Part shown: in pieces, positions 1-8,139 of the stretch | How positions within the stretch are numbered: position 1 is the first letter of the stretch | Layout: every line of letters begins with the position of its first letter | Assembly: GCA_030690265.1 (NCBI GenBank) | Contig: JAUYHA010000045.1 | Coordinates: 1-37,218 of the forward strand | Source of the DNA: Dehalococcoidales bacterium | Lineage (GTDB): Bacteria > Chloroflexota > Dehalococcoidia > Dehalococcoidales > UBA2162 | Direction: 5' to 3' | DNA: 37,218 bases | Made by a program: the position numbers and the translations under genes | The notes under the pieces: generated by a model | Told to the model about the DNA's origin: nothing | Databases searched by the model: none | The model's input: only the letters and a program-made list of their open reading frames with translations

Positions 1-727
1 AAACTCTAAACATTTGGATTTTGAATTTGTTTAGTGTTTCGGCCTGCCCTGGTTCCACTGAGTCAGTTCTGGTGACATCACTGGAACCACCACGAAGTGA
101 GCGAACTCGTTCCGACTTGCCTCGACTCGTTCCGATAAGTCTCAGAGTGAACAAGCTCGGAGCAGGTTATCGTCTTCAGACCGAGTTCAGACTTCAGGCC
201 GAGCCTTCAGTCCGAGGACCGAGGTCAGAGTGAAGCCGAAGGGATTTCGTACTTAGTGCTTTCTTCCGGGAAGGGGACACAGGGGATAGGGTTGGATAAA
301 ATTACGGGGTTGGGTGGTTCTAATAATCTAAGTCCTGAACTTTGGAACTTGGTTTTTGGAATTTGGGATTTCGCGCCTGGTGCTTCTCTCTGAAAGAGGG
401 TAAACTAAGTAGTTCTATGGGAACTGCAGAATCGAATGGTTCAGCGGAGCTTTCGGCTACACCGGGCTCATTTTTGAGTGAGGAGTGTACAAGGTTGACA
501 ACTTTCTTCTTTGCAGACAATTCTGGCAGTCCCGTCATTATAAACTACCAGCAACACCTCCACACCGCGTTTCTCGTGCATAGTACAGCATATGCCCCAA
601 GTTGAAGCCACCTTTAATTCTTCGCCCACGGATATTCAGCTCCTTTCCAGACTGATATTGCTCTGATTCTGTCTGCTTAAGCTGTCTCAATTTTGCAGCT
701 TAGAACTGTTTATCAGACACACCGTCT
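1..727. repeat. Non-coding stretch with short degenerate repeats
   Basis: No convincing gene is seen. Positions 105-115 and 125-135 are two copies of ACTCGTTCCGA. The motif TTCAGNCCGAG occurs at 175-185, 193-203 and 206-216. T/G-rich phrases near the left edge (about 10-40) and at 345-375 (TTTGGAATTTGGGATTTCG) resemble each other, as expected of an interspersed repeat family. Short ORFs here lack ribosome sites and have low-complexity, unconvincing translations. The region lies downstream of the minus-strand cyclodeaminase operon, and no clear terminator was found. Confidence 0.5.
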
Positions 728-1789
728 TCAGTCACGAATGTCCTGAAGGAACCAGTCAGTAGGTAGCTCGCGACCCAACCCCCGCTCCAGGGCCCGCTCA
801 TAGACTACGGCGCCAGCAACAGCGAACTGCATGCCATTACCAGCATTATTTTCAAAAAAGGTAATCTGCTCAGGACTATTGCGGCCAACAACCTGCCCCG
901 AGACCAGTTTTTCGAGGGTAGGAATATTTTCACGCTTCCTGGAAGTCCCTTCTTCAACATATGCCTGTCTCAGTTCTTCCTCAGAACCCACTGCGCTCCG
1001 GGATGAATTCTGTTCCTGGTGTTTGACAACCAGGTCTACATAGCTAAAAAAATCTTGAGGCAAGGCGTAGTGGCTCCTTATTGCGGAGACATGGCATCCT
1101 GGCTCCAACCACTCGCCCTTCAAGACCGGCTCATTGGCGTTGGTGCACACGGCTACCAAATCTGAACCGGTGACTGCTGCCTTAGGTTCATCAACGGCTT
1201 CAGCCTCCAGTCCCAGGGTCCGGCTCATCTCTTCGGCGAAAGCCTTACGGTGTTCCGGGTTGGGACTATAAACTTTTAACTTCTTAAGAGGGAGAACGGC
1301 AGCGAAAGCTCTGGTATGGCTGTTTGCCTGGCCACCCGAACCCAGCATGCCGAGAGTTGCAGCATCAGGACGGCACATGTACTTGGCACCCACGGCGCTG
1401 GTAACTCCTACCCTAAGGTGCTGAATGAGGCCGTCATTCAGAATAGCCAGCAGTTCACCGTTCCGGGTGCTGAACAGCAGCACTAAGCCGCAAAATTTAC
1501 CGGGCCTTGAGGCCCATTTCGTTTCGCGCAGTGTTCCGTGGGACATCTCCTGACCTTTAATATCCGATTTCATCCTGATGGCCAGCACCCCGCGTCGGCG
1601 GCTGGCCCCCTTAAAGCTATCGTGTATGTAGCTAACTCCCCCCTCAAGAGGCACTTGAATGCTTGTCCTGGTGGGACAGGGGACCGCCTCCCCCCGGGCC
1701 ATATCCTGGTAAGCCTCTTCTATGACCTGAACGCAGGTCTTAATATCCAGAAGCTGAGCAACATCGTCATTATTAAGGAGAAGAGTCAT
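728..1789 (-). CDS. Ornithine cyclodeaminase/mu-crystallin family protein (copy A)
   Basis: This 353-residue NAD(P)-dependent protein belongs to the ornithine cyclodeaminase/mu-crystallin superfamily. Members deaminate or reduce amino and imino acids (ornithine to proline, alanine dehydrogenase, ketimine reductase), so the substrate cannot be named. A Rossmann motif GMLGSGGQA lies near residue 148, preceded by the family's Arg-containing segment HLRVGVTSAVG. The protein is slightly longer than the usual 310-330 residues. The ATG is preceded by GGAGGTGAAATAT. It lies 33 bases after a paralogue with the same C-terminal ending (WFLQDIRD), which suggests a local duplication. It is the last gene of an operon begun by a peptide-binding lipoprotein. 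Confidence 0.85.
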   Translation of the reverse strand: MTLLLNNDDVAQLLDIKTCVQVIEEAYQDMARGEAVPCPTRTSIQVPLEGGVSYIHDSFKGASRRRGVLAIRMKSDIKGQEMSHGTLRETKWASRPGKFCGLVLLFSTRNGELLAILNDGLIQHLRVGVTSAVGAKYMCRPDAATLGMLGSGGQANSHTRAFAAVLPLKKLKVYSPNPEHRKAFAEEMSRTLGLEAEAVDEPKAAVTGSDLVAVCTNANEPVLKGEWLEPGCHVSAIRSHYALPQDFFSYVDLVVKHQEQNSSRSAVGSEEELRQAYVEEGTSRKRENIPTLEKLVSGQVVGRNSPEQITFFENNAGNGMQFAVAGAVVYERALERGLGRELPTDWFLQDIRD

Positions 1790-1822
1790 AATATTTCACC
1801 TCCCAGCCACGAAGGCTGTTTT

Positions 1823-2923
1823 TCAGTCTCTAATGTCCTGTAGGAACCACTCGGTAGGTAACTCTCTGCCGATGCCTTTTTTCTTAGCCGCCTCATAGAC
1901 CTTGCCGGCGACAGCGTGGAACTGGGCTCCCTGCAGATTGCCTCTTTCCGAGTAGGTGATATCCTGGGGAGAAGTTCGCCCTTTTTCTTTGCCGTTCAGA
2001 ATATCTTTGAGGTAAATAAGCTTGCCTTCCCGACTGAGCTTATCCAGCCGCTCTTGATTGCCCTGGTGAGGTCTCAACTCTTTCCCGGCGAGTATCGGAG
2101 TCAAATAGGCTAGTGATTCGTCAGTAATTTCTTCTTGTCCCCTGGGTGGAGTGGCGTTGCCAAACCTCAGCCAGCGGTCAATTTTCCCGAAGCCTTCCTC
2201 GTCAAGCCCACCACCGACAGTTCGAAGGTGCATTCCTTTTTCCAGGTTTTTGCCAAGGATAAGCGGCACTCTCGCATCGGAGCAGTCAGCAAAGATATCG
2301 GCTCCTTTGCAAACATCTTCAGGACTATCAAGAGCTACTGTTTCAATGCCGAATTTCTCTTTCATTTCCCGGGCATAGGCTTCTCTGTGGGCTTTTGTCG
2401 GGCTGTAAATCTGGATTCTCTTGATACCTCTGACCTGTCGAAAGGCATCAATGTGGGAACGTGCCATACCCCCGGAGCCGAGCATACCAACTACCTCGGC
2501 ATCTTCCTTAGCCATATATTTGACACCCAGACCCCCGTCAGCTCCCACCCGCATGTGCTGGAGAAAGCCATCGTTCATTAACGCCAGGGGTTCAGCATCA
2601 TCAATTTTGAAAAGAAAGATTAGACCGCAGAAGGTACCAGGCTGGATACAGTACTTCTCTTCAGTACGTACGCCACTATACTCAGAAATATACCTGATAT
2701 CATTTTTTATACGGATGGCGAAATAGCCACTGGCAGCGGAGCCCCCGTTCATATCGGCATAGATATAGGTCTTGTTAGGGTCCGGCGTTGGAATATGCAG
2801 CCCTATATTAGGACGACACACCGCTTCCCCTTTTATCATCTGAAGATAAGATTCCTCCAGAGCATCCATCGTCATTTTCATGGTCAGGACTTTTTTAACA
2901 TCATCATTATTTAGAAAAAGCAT
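1823..2923 (-). CDS. Ornithine cyclodeaminase/mu-crystallin family protein (copy B)
   Basis: This 366-residue paralogue of the downstream gene shares the N-terminal L-NNDDV start, the Rossmann motif GMLGSGGMARSH, the segment QHMRVGADGGLG and the ending ELPTEWFLQDIRD. The two copies have clearly diverged, so they may use different substrates or form a heteromer; that is inference. A cytosolic NAD(P)-dependent amino- or imino-acid enzyme is expected from the family. Its start lies 11 bases from the stop of the upstream peptide-binding lipoprotein, with AGAAGGGAAAG as ribosome site. Co-transcription with that lipoprotein suggests that imported amino compounds feed these enzymes. Confidence 0.85.
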   Translation of the reverse strand: MLFLNNDDVKKVLTMKMTMDALEESYLQMIKGEAVCRPNIGLHIPTPDPNKTYIYADMNGGSAASGYFAIRIKNDIRYISEYSGVRTEEKYCIQPGTFCGLIFLFKIDDAEPLALMNDGFLQHMRVGADGGLGVKYMAKEDAEVVGMLGSGGMARSHIDAFRQVRGIKRIQIYSPTKAHREAYAREMKEKFGIETVALDSPEDVCKGADIFADCSDARVPLILGKNLEKGMHLRTVGGGLDEEGFGKIDRWLRFGNATPPRGQEEITDESLAYLTPILAGKELRPHQGNQERLDKLSREGKLIYLKDILNGKEKGRTSPQDITYSERGNLQGAQFHAVAGKVYEAAKKKGIGRELPTEWFLQDIRD

Positions 2924-2934
2924 CTTTCCCTTCT

Positions 2935-4812
2935 CTAGTGGCCCATCTCTTTCTTCATCTGCTGGTCTAGCCAGACATAAGTCCAGGCGTAACGCTGGAG
3001 ATTACCGACAAAAAATTCACCGCTGAAATTCTTTATCCAGGGCCACCAAATGACCAAGTCAGGAGCATCAACCCCACCAATCATCCAGGCTTGCTCCAGG
3101 GCATATTTGCCAGCTTCTCTGGTCAGCAGGTTCATTTCGTCTTTATTACCAGCTGAGGAGGCTTCCTGTATCTTAACAAAAGTTTCGTTGATAAAGGGGT
3201 CGTCAACAAAAGACAGATTCGGATATCTTGCCCCAGACGTGTAGGCTAGCTGGTAGGCCATTTGGGGGTCCAAACCACTGGTAATCCCGAACAGAGCATC
3301 GTAGTCATAAGAAGTGTGAATAACCTCGGCGGCAGTGCTCTCCATAGGCTTTAGCTCCAGGTCAACGCCTACCATACTCCACATAGCCTTTATCACCGAG
3401 AAATAATCACTATCTTCCTCTTCTTCGCTATTGTACTGTATGGAGGTCTGAAAGCCCTGGGGGTATCCAGCTTCAGCCAGGAGTTGCTTGGCTTTCTCCG
3501 GGTTATAGGTGAAGTTCTCAATTACTGAGGCGGGAGTGTCCGCCGGCCATTCCCCGGTTGCTTCAGGTCCAAAGTAAGCGTCTGCGTACTCGACAATATA
3601 GGGAAATGGAAAAGTTACTATCTGACCGTGTCCCCCGAAAAGGTTGTCTCTTATCGAATTAAAATCGGTTGCCATAAAGAGCGCCCGACGTACCCGAATA
3701 TCATTAAAGGGAGGCTTGCGAGTGTTAAAACTAATAGCCGGGCCGGCGCCGTCAAGTCCTTTTTCCTTGGACAGTAGCTCAGGCTTTTGTCGCAGCATTG
3801 CCTCAGCATCTTCCCAGGACAAACCTTCCTTATCGCTTCCGACGATGTCAATCTGAGCGGAGCGCAGGGCAGCGTACAGGGTTGACTTATCAGGTATAGT
3901 GAATATCTTGACTCCGCCCACGTAGGGTAGCTGGTCGCCCTTGCCCGGACCGATGGGGTTCATCATCCAGTAGTTAGGGTTGCGAATAAAAGTGTCTGAG
4001 CTGCTGGGGACATGGTCAGTAAGGATAAAAGGCCCGGTGCCAACACTAACCCTCCAGTCCATGTTCCGGTTAGTGCCAAATTCCTCCAGTATCTCTTTGG
4101 GCCAGATGAGCATATACGAACTGAACCGGTCCTTGGCTATAAGAAAACCCTCTACTGGTACTTCTATCCTGACAACCCACGGTTCAGGGGAGGTAATTAG
4201 AGCGTCTCTCAGCAAGGGCTCCCGGACATACCAGCGGCCCTTGGGGTCAGTTATCGCCCGGGTCAGGGTAGCGATGACATCGTCGACGGTCATTTCCCGC
4301 CCGCCGACCATTTCGCTTGCTTCATGGGCAGAGTCCGGATTAACTGCGAAGTGTACCCCTTGCCGAATAGTATAGGTAAGAATACCCTTATCTCCTTCAA
4401 CTTTAAACTCCCAGTCCTCGGCAATGGCTCCGGTAACAAGCCCGAGGTCCACCCCGGCTACTTTCGCTTTAAAGCTGGTCAGGTCAGCGCCGTAGCCACC
4501 GGCGGTCCCCAAAGCCCAGTCACCTGTCAGAAGTGTGTCGTGGTCCAACTGAACAGCGGTCTGGCCACCGAGGCTGCTTTGCCTGTCATCCCAGGCATCC
4601 ATGTCACTTGTAGCAGCAATCCTCAGTATCCCGCCATACTTTGGTTTCTCTACCTCCGGCTCCACCACCTTTGGTTCTTCTACCGCTGGTGTTTCTACCT
4701 TTGGCGTCTCAACCTTCGGCTCTTCTGTTACTGCCGGGGCACCACAGGCGGCTGCCACCATAGATAGCACCACCAAGCTACTGATGATTAACCAGGTAAT
4801 TCTTTCCTTCAT
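2935..4812 (-). CDS. ABC transporter substrate-binding lipoprotein, family 5 (peptide/opine type)
   Basis: This 625-residue extracytoplasmic solute-binding protein is of the DppA/OppA type. The signal peptide ends in a lipobox, MVAAAC, with the lipidated Cys at residue 23. A Pro/Glu/Val/Lys-rich repetitive linker spans about 24-58, followed by the mature SBP fold (YGGILRIA start, WTYVWLDQQ near the end). The ATG follows AAGGAGGCAGACA. No permease or ATPase for it lies in the window, so it is an orphan SBP or uses a transporter encoded elsewhere. It heads the operon with the two cyclodeaminases and is divergent from an Lrp-type regulator, consistent with uptake of an amino-acid-derived compound. 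Confidence 0.88.
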   Translation of the reverse strand: MKERITWLIISSLVVLSMVAAACGAPAVTEEPKVETPKVETPAVEEPKVVEPEVEKPKYGGILRIAATSDMDAWDDRQSSLGGQTAVQLDHDTLLTGDWALGTAGGYGADLTSFKAKVAGVDLGLVTGAIAEDWEFKVEGDKGILTYTIRQGVHFAVNPDSAHEASEMVGGREMTVDDVIATLTRAITDPKGRWYVREPLLRDALITSPEPWVVRIEVPVEGFLIAKDRFSSYMLIWPKEILEEFGTNRNMDWRVSVGTGPFILTDHVPSSSDTFIRNPNYWMMNPIGPGKGDQLPYVGGVKIFTIPDKSTLYAALRSAQIDIVGSDKEGLSWEDAEAMLRQKPELLSKEKGLDGAGPAISFNTRKPPFNDIRVRRALFMATDFNSIRDNLFGGHGQIVTFPFPYIVEYADAYFGPEATGEWPADTPASVIENFTYNPEKAKQLLAEAGYPQGFQTSIQYNSEEEEDSDYFSVIKAMWSMVGVDLELKPMESTAAEVIHTSYDYDALFGITSGLDPQMAYQLAYTSGARYPNLSFVDDPFINETFVKIQEASSAGNKDEMNLLTREAGKYALEQAWMIGGVDAPDLVIWWPWIKNFSGEFFVGNLQRYAWTYVWLDQQMKKEMGH

Positions 4813-5233
4813 TGTCTGCCTCCTTCAATAGCAGTTAAATATGTTACGGGTTTTCCCCGAGAGTTTTTGGTCTTAACTCATCACCTCTTTTTGGTTATGA
4901 TTACCCTACCATAAGGGCCCAAGACCGGACTCTGGTCAGGTCCGGTCTTGGGCAGGAGGAAAGGTGAAAAGGTTAATTACGCTACGGGCTGAAAAGGAAA
5001 GACCCACAGCGCCCTGGTTTCCCGCGATACCAACTGTTGATTGCTTAACTCTTACTTCCTCCCTCATCTCACAAAGAAAACGATTTCAGAATAATAAAAC
5101 TTTACCTGGCTCACTTCATTCATACCAGGATATGTAAAACAGTAATCACAAAAGATTAAAAGTCAATAGTTTGGCGGATTTGCTTGCGAAGTCTCACAAT
5201 TATTGCTATTGTATGAGCATTGGAGGACACAAT
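4813..5233. other. Structured divergent intergenic region
   Basis: These 421 bases separate the SBP operon (minus) from the Lrp-type regulator (plus). On the minus strand the SBP leader holds a T-box-like stretch (GGTATCGCGGGAAACC, about 5016-5031). Further downstream is a perfect 14-bp hairpin at 4917-4953. No full T-box stem I was found, so the riboswitch idea is tentative. Binding sites for the divergent Lrp-like protein would be expected here, but none can be singled out by eye. Confidence 0.4.
4917..4953 (-). promoter_or_regulatory. Perfect 14-bp leader hairpin
   Basis: GCCCAAGACCGGAC (4917-4930) pairs exactly with 4940-4953 around a 9-base loop. It lies about 105 bases upstream of the SBP start codon, in the 5' leader of that operon. 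No U-run follows it on either strand, so a simple intrinsic terminator is unlikely. It may be an attenuator element, an mRNA stabiliser or a protein-binding palindrome. Confidence 0.5.
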
Positions 5234-5662
5234 ATGATTGATTCGCTCGACTTGAAATTAATAGCCCTGCTTGAGAAAGATGCCAATCAGGCCAGTAATA
5301 AACTGGCGGAACAGCTTGCGGTGAGCTCGGCTACAGTTCGGCGCCGGATGAAAGAGCTTATTAAAAACGGGGTAATACGCATCATCGCCATCCCTGAGCC
5401 AAAGCAGATTGGCCATCCCCTGGTAACTGTGATAGCCTTTCAGTTAGAGCACGAAAAGCTAGATTTGTTTCTTAAGGCGTTTCGTAAAATGCAACATGTT
5501 AAAAGTCTTTATGTTACCAGTGGACGATTTGATGCCATAGCTATTATGTGGTTTTCTTCTACTGAGAAGCTTTTCAACTTTATGGAGAAGGATATAGCCG
5601 GGATAGAAGGGATAAAAGCCACCGAAACCTTTATCTGTTTACGGGTAGAGAAATATTTCTGA
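5234..5662 (+). CDS. Lrp/AsnC-family transcriptional regulator
   Basis: This 142-residue protein has an N-terminal winged helix-turn-helix (DSLDLKLIALLEKDANQASNKLAEQL... ATVRRRMKEL) and a C-terminal RAM/AsnC ligand-binding domain (about 65-142). Such proteins are octameric or dimeric regulators that sense amino acids. The ATG at 5234 was chosen because GGAGGA lies 7 bases upstream; an in-frame upstream extension to 5171 has no ribosome site and no family similarity. It is transcribed away from the SBP/cyclodeaminase operon, the usual layout for a local regulator, so control of that operon is likely but inferred. Confidence 0.88.
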   Translation: MIDSLDLKLIALLEKDANQASNKLAEQLAVSSATVRRRMKELIKNGVIRIIAIPEPKQIGHPLVTVIAFQLEHEKLDLFLKAFRKMQHVKSLYVTSGRFDAIAIMWFSSTEKLFNFMEKDIAGIEGIKATETFICLRVEKYF

Positions 5663-5725
5663 TTTATCAGCAGATAAGGAGATAGCGTCCGGAAATTGAT
5701 TTAGAAGTGTTTCCGAATGGAAGTT

Positions 5726-5770
5726 AGAGGCTCTCCCAGGGAGAAATCCCATCGGGAGAGCCTCTTTTTC
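5726..5770 (+). terminator. Intrinsic terminator after the Lrp-type regulator
   Basis: AGAGGCTCTCCC (5726-5737) pairs perfectly with GGGAGAGCCTCT (5754-5765) over a 16-base loop, followed by a T-run. It lies 64 bases after the regulator stop codon. The relic of another gene begins directly after it, which points to a deletion junction near 5771. Confidence 0.85.
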
Positions 5771-5778
5771 CCCTGTTC

Positions 5779-5997
5779 AGCAAAAACGCTGCAGACACAA
5801 GCACACGACTCGAACAAATGGTGAAGCTGGTTGAAAGCGGCATTTTTATACCTTTAAGCGCGATGCCCGCCTTTGCGAGGAACATCACCTTTGTTTCACC
5901 GCTGACATATTTCACCGACCTCGCCCGGTACGCTATGGGAGCCGAAAACTACTTTCCCATCGGCATTGATTTTTCAGTCCTCATTATGTTTAAATAG
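5779..5997 (+). pseudogene. C-terminal relic of an ABC-2 type permease
   Basis: An open frame with no plausible start encodes about 72 residues: ...TRLEQMVKLVESG, FIPLSAMPAFARNITFVSPL, TYFTDLARYAMGAENYFPIG and so on, to a TAG at 5995-5997. The FIPLSAMP...SPLTYFTDLARYA pattern is the hallmark of the last part of ABC-2 (drug or polysaccharide efflux) permeases such as DrrB/YadH types, which normally have about 250 residues. The first two thirds are missing, and the relic starts right after the terminator of the preceding gene. It is almost certainly non-functional. Confidence 0.75.
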
Positions 5998-6049
5998 TAG
6001 CCTGGATTGTCGCCGTAAAGCTTCATAACAGGACACTGCCCAGGAGAGT

Positions 6050-6932
6050 GTGAAAAATATTAAACCATCAGAAACTCTAAGAGAAGTCGCCCTGCTTTTT
6101 CTCAAACTCGGCACTTTCAGTTTGGGCGGCCCCGCGGTATACGTTGCCCTCATGCACAATGAGACAGTACACCGCCGCCGCTGGATAGATGAGCAGCGTT
6201 TCTTAGACCTGCTCGGGGCTACCAATCTTATCCCGGGACCTAATGCTACCGAAATGGCTATCCACCTGGGACTGCTCCGGGCGGGATGGCGGGGACTGAT
6301 TGCCGGCGGCGCACTGTTCATTCTGCCTGCCTGGAATGGCGGCTACACTGCTTGTTGCCTGGGCGTACGTAACGTATGGTTCGATACCTGAAGTCGGATG
6401 GGTGCTCTACGGCGTCAAGCCTGTTGTAATCGGTATTGTCATTGAAGCGCTGTGGAACCTGGGCAGAAAAGGGATTAAAGGCCCGACCACAGCCACCGTA
6501 GGTATCGGGATTGTGGCTCTTTATCTGCTTGGATTTAATGAGATAGCACTTCTATTCGGCGGAGCAGCGGTGGTCTTGGTGGTCTATGGCGGGCGCCGCT
6601 TGCTGAAGCAAGGTTTGTTTGTCTTTGCCCCGATTCCGGCGCTGCTCCGGATACCGTTAACAACGTTTTATGCGGGTATCGTACCAGTCAGCCAGACGAC
6701 TCTTTTCCTCAGCTTTCTTAAGATTGGCTCTGTCATTTTTGGCAGCGGCTATGTTCTCCTGGCCTTTCTCAGGTCTGAATTCGTGGGGAGACTCGGGTGG
6801 CTCACTAACCAGCAGGTGCTGGATGCCGTTATCGCCGGCCAGATTACGCCGGGCCCTGTATTCTCAAGCGCGACTTTCGTGGGATACCTGGTTGGTGGCT
6901 GGCCTTCAGCGCTGCTAGCAACACTAGGATGA
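6050..6932 (+). pseudogene. chrA: Chromate transporter (ChrA family), frameshifted and truncated
   Basis: The N-terminal half (GTG at 6050) carries the ChrA motifs FSLGGPAVYVALMH and NLIPGPNATEMAIHLG, then loses frame at about 6332-6338 (TGGAATG). The downstream frame continues with MAATLLVAWAYVTYG and the second-half motifs FLKIGSVIFGSGYVLLAFLR and GQITPGPVFSSATFVGYL. One extra base in TGGAATG would explain the shift. The gene also stops after LLATLG, about 100 residues short of a normal chromate transporter of roughly 390-400 residues. Two independent lesions argue for a dead gene rather than a single sequencing error. An AGGAG site lies only 3 bases before the GTG. Confidence 0.85.
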
Positions 6933-6998
6933 CGGTTTTGGTCATGATAAAGTTTCCTTCGTAGCCAAGAATATTAGGCTTCTGACCCATCAAAGAAG

Positions 6999-7025
6999 GA
7001 GCCTCCCGTTTTGGGAGGCTCTTTT
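6999..7025 (+). terminator. Intrinsic terminator downstream of broken chrA
   Basis: GAGCCTCCC (6999-7007) pairs perfectly with GGGAGGCTC (7013-7021) over a GTTTT loop and is followed by TTTT. The rest of the gap between chrA and the DtxR-type regulator (about 6933-7151) shows nothing else recognisable. Confidence 0.85.
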
Positions 7026-7151
7026 GCCTATCGTTAATTTTAACACCTATCCCCCCAGGATTACCGACATAAACGCTATATTATCGCCTCCTCCCGGGGA
7101 TGACCAAGAAACGGTAAAACAAACACCTGTCATACGGAGTATCCCTTCAAG

Positions 7152-7199
7152 TTGACGAAGAGGCGTCTCGGGTTTAGAATTAGCATTGACTAATGCTAA
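7152..7199 (+). promoter_or_regulatory. Promoter and palindromic operator of the DtxR-type regulator
   Basis: TTGACG (7152-7157), a 17-base spacer and TAGAAT (7175-7180) form a good sigma-70 promoter. Directly at its downstream edge lies the perfect palindrome TTAGCATT-GACT-AATGCTAA (7180-7199), covering the expected transcription start. Its TTAG...CTAA ends resemble DtxR/IdeR boxes. Autoregulation by the encoded protein is inferred. Confidence 0.7.
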
Positions 7200-7246
7200 A
7201 ATGAAGCGCTCGCTATTTATCGCTTCCCGGGCTACGGAGTAAAGAG

Positions 7247-7936
7247 ATGAAAGACGAGATTCAACCCTCTCCTACTATAGAGGAGTACCTCGAAACCATT
7301 CTTAACTTACTTAGTGAAGGAAAGTCAGTCGTCGGAGCGCGTCTCGCTGAAAGACTGCAGGTGTCTCCGCCAACCGTTACTGTGACCATTCAGCGCATGG
7401 CTCGTCATGGGCTGCTTACTATCACTAAGCATAAGGAAATCACCCTCACCGAGCAGGGAATGAAGGATGCCATTAGCATTGTGAAGCGTCATCGCCTGGC
7501 TGAAAGACTGCTAACCGACATACTCAAAGTACCCTGGTCTGAAGTTCACCAGGAAGCATGCCGTCTGGAGCATGGCATATCAGATGGCGTAATGAACAGG
7601 TTATATCAGGTGTTGGGAGAACCCAAGACATGCCCCCATGGCAATCCGATTCCCGTGGATGACGTCCCACCTCCGCTTCGGGGCACGCCTCTCGACACGA
7701 TAGCCACAGGCCAAAAAGTGATTGTGGAACGCATTTCCGAAGAGGCAAACCGGCAGGAGGAGCTGATGCAATATCTGGACCAGGCCGGTATCAAGCCGGG
7801 GGCGACGATTGATGTTAAAGAAACGGCTCTTTATGCCGGCACCATCCAGATAACTATCAACAACAATGATTTTTCTCTGGGTACCAAGGCCGCAGCCATG
7901 GTATGGGTAGTACCAGAATCCAGCTCCCAGAGCTGA
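7247..7936 (+). CDS. DtxR/IdeR-type iron-dependent repressor
   Basis: This 229-residue protein has an N-terminal winged helix (about 8-65: TIEEYLETILNL, ARLAERLQVSPPTVTVTIQRM), a dimerisation/metal-binding region (about 66-140) and a C-terminal FeoA-like SH3 domain (about 150-225). The metal-site segment reads EVHQEACRLEHGIS. Its EAC...EH pattern with Cys is typical of iron-sensing DtxR/IdeR rather than manganese-sensing MntR, and CPHGNPIP follows as in the family. The ATG follows GGAGTAAAGAG. It sits just upstream of an iron-uptake operon whose promoter overlaps a similar palindrome, so iron-dependent repression of that operon is likely. Confidence 0.9.
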   Translation: MKDEIQPSPTIEEYLETILNLLSEGKSVVGARLAERLQVSPPTVTVTIQRMARHGLLTITKHKEITLTEQGMKDAISIVKRHRLAERLLTDILKVPWSEVHQEACRLEHGISDGVMNRLYQVLGEPKTCPHGNPIPVDDVPPPLRGTPLDTIATGQKVIVERISEEANRQEELMQYLDQAGIKPGATIDVKETALYAGTIQITINNNDFSLGTKAAAMVWVVPESSSQS

Positions 7937-8003
7937 TACCATCCCGTATCTTTTCTTAAATAACCTCCAGATTTTCATTTTTCCAAATCGTAGAAATTGG
8001 GGC

Positions 8004-8036
8004 TTGACAATCTTTTACGAGTTAGTCTATACTAAC
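8004..8036 (+). promoter_or_regulatory. Promoter and operator of the iron-uptake operon
   Basis: TTGACA (8004-8009), an 18-base spacer and TATACT (8028-8033) form a near-consensus promoter. The inverted repeat GTTAGT-CTAT-ACTAAC (8021-8036) covers the -10 box, so a bound dimer would block RNA polymerase. Its TTAG...CTAA core matches the palindrome before the DtxR-type gene, and a TTAGCA half-site follows at 8045. Confidence 0.7.
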
Positions 8037-8139
8037 AATAGACATTAGCAACTACTTACTCTTCGCGATTGTTTTATTTTTTGCCTTGTTTGTTGCAAGT
8101 GATAAGCATAAGCATATAGCCCGAAAGAAAGGGAAGTCT

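Noticed and set aside
21..605. Several open frames of 70-87 codons on both strands near the left edge
   Set aside because: No ribosome sites, low-complexity or repeat-derived translations, overlapping frames on both strands and no recognisable family.
6903..6947. Minus-strand ATG with a signal-peptide-like start (MTKTVILVLLAALKA) at the broken end of chrA
   Set aside because: It is only the reverse of the chrA coding sequence plus a few bases, and no mature protein follows.
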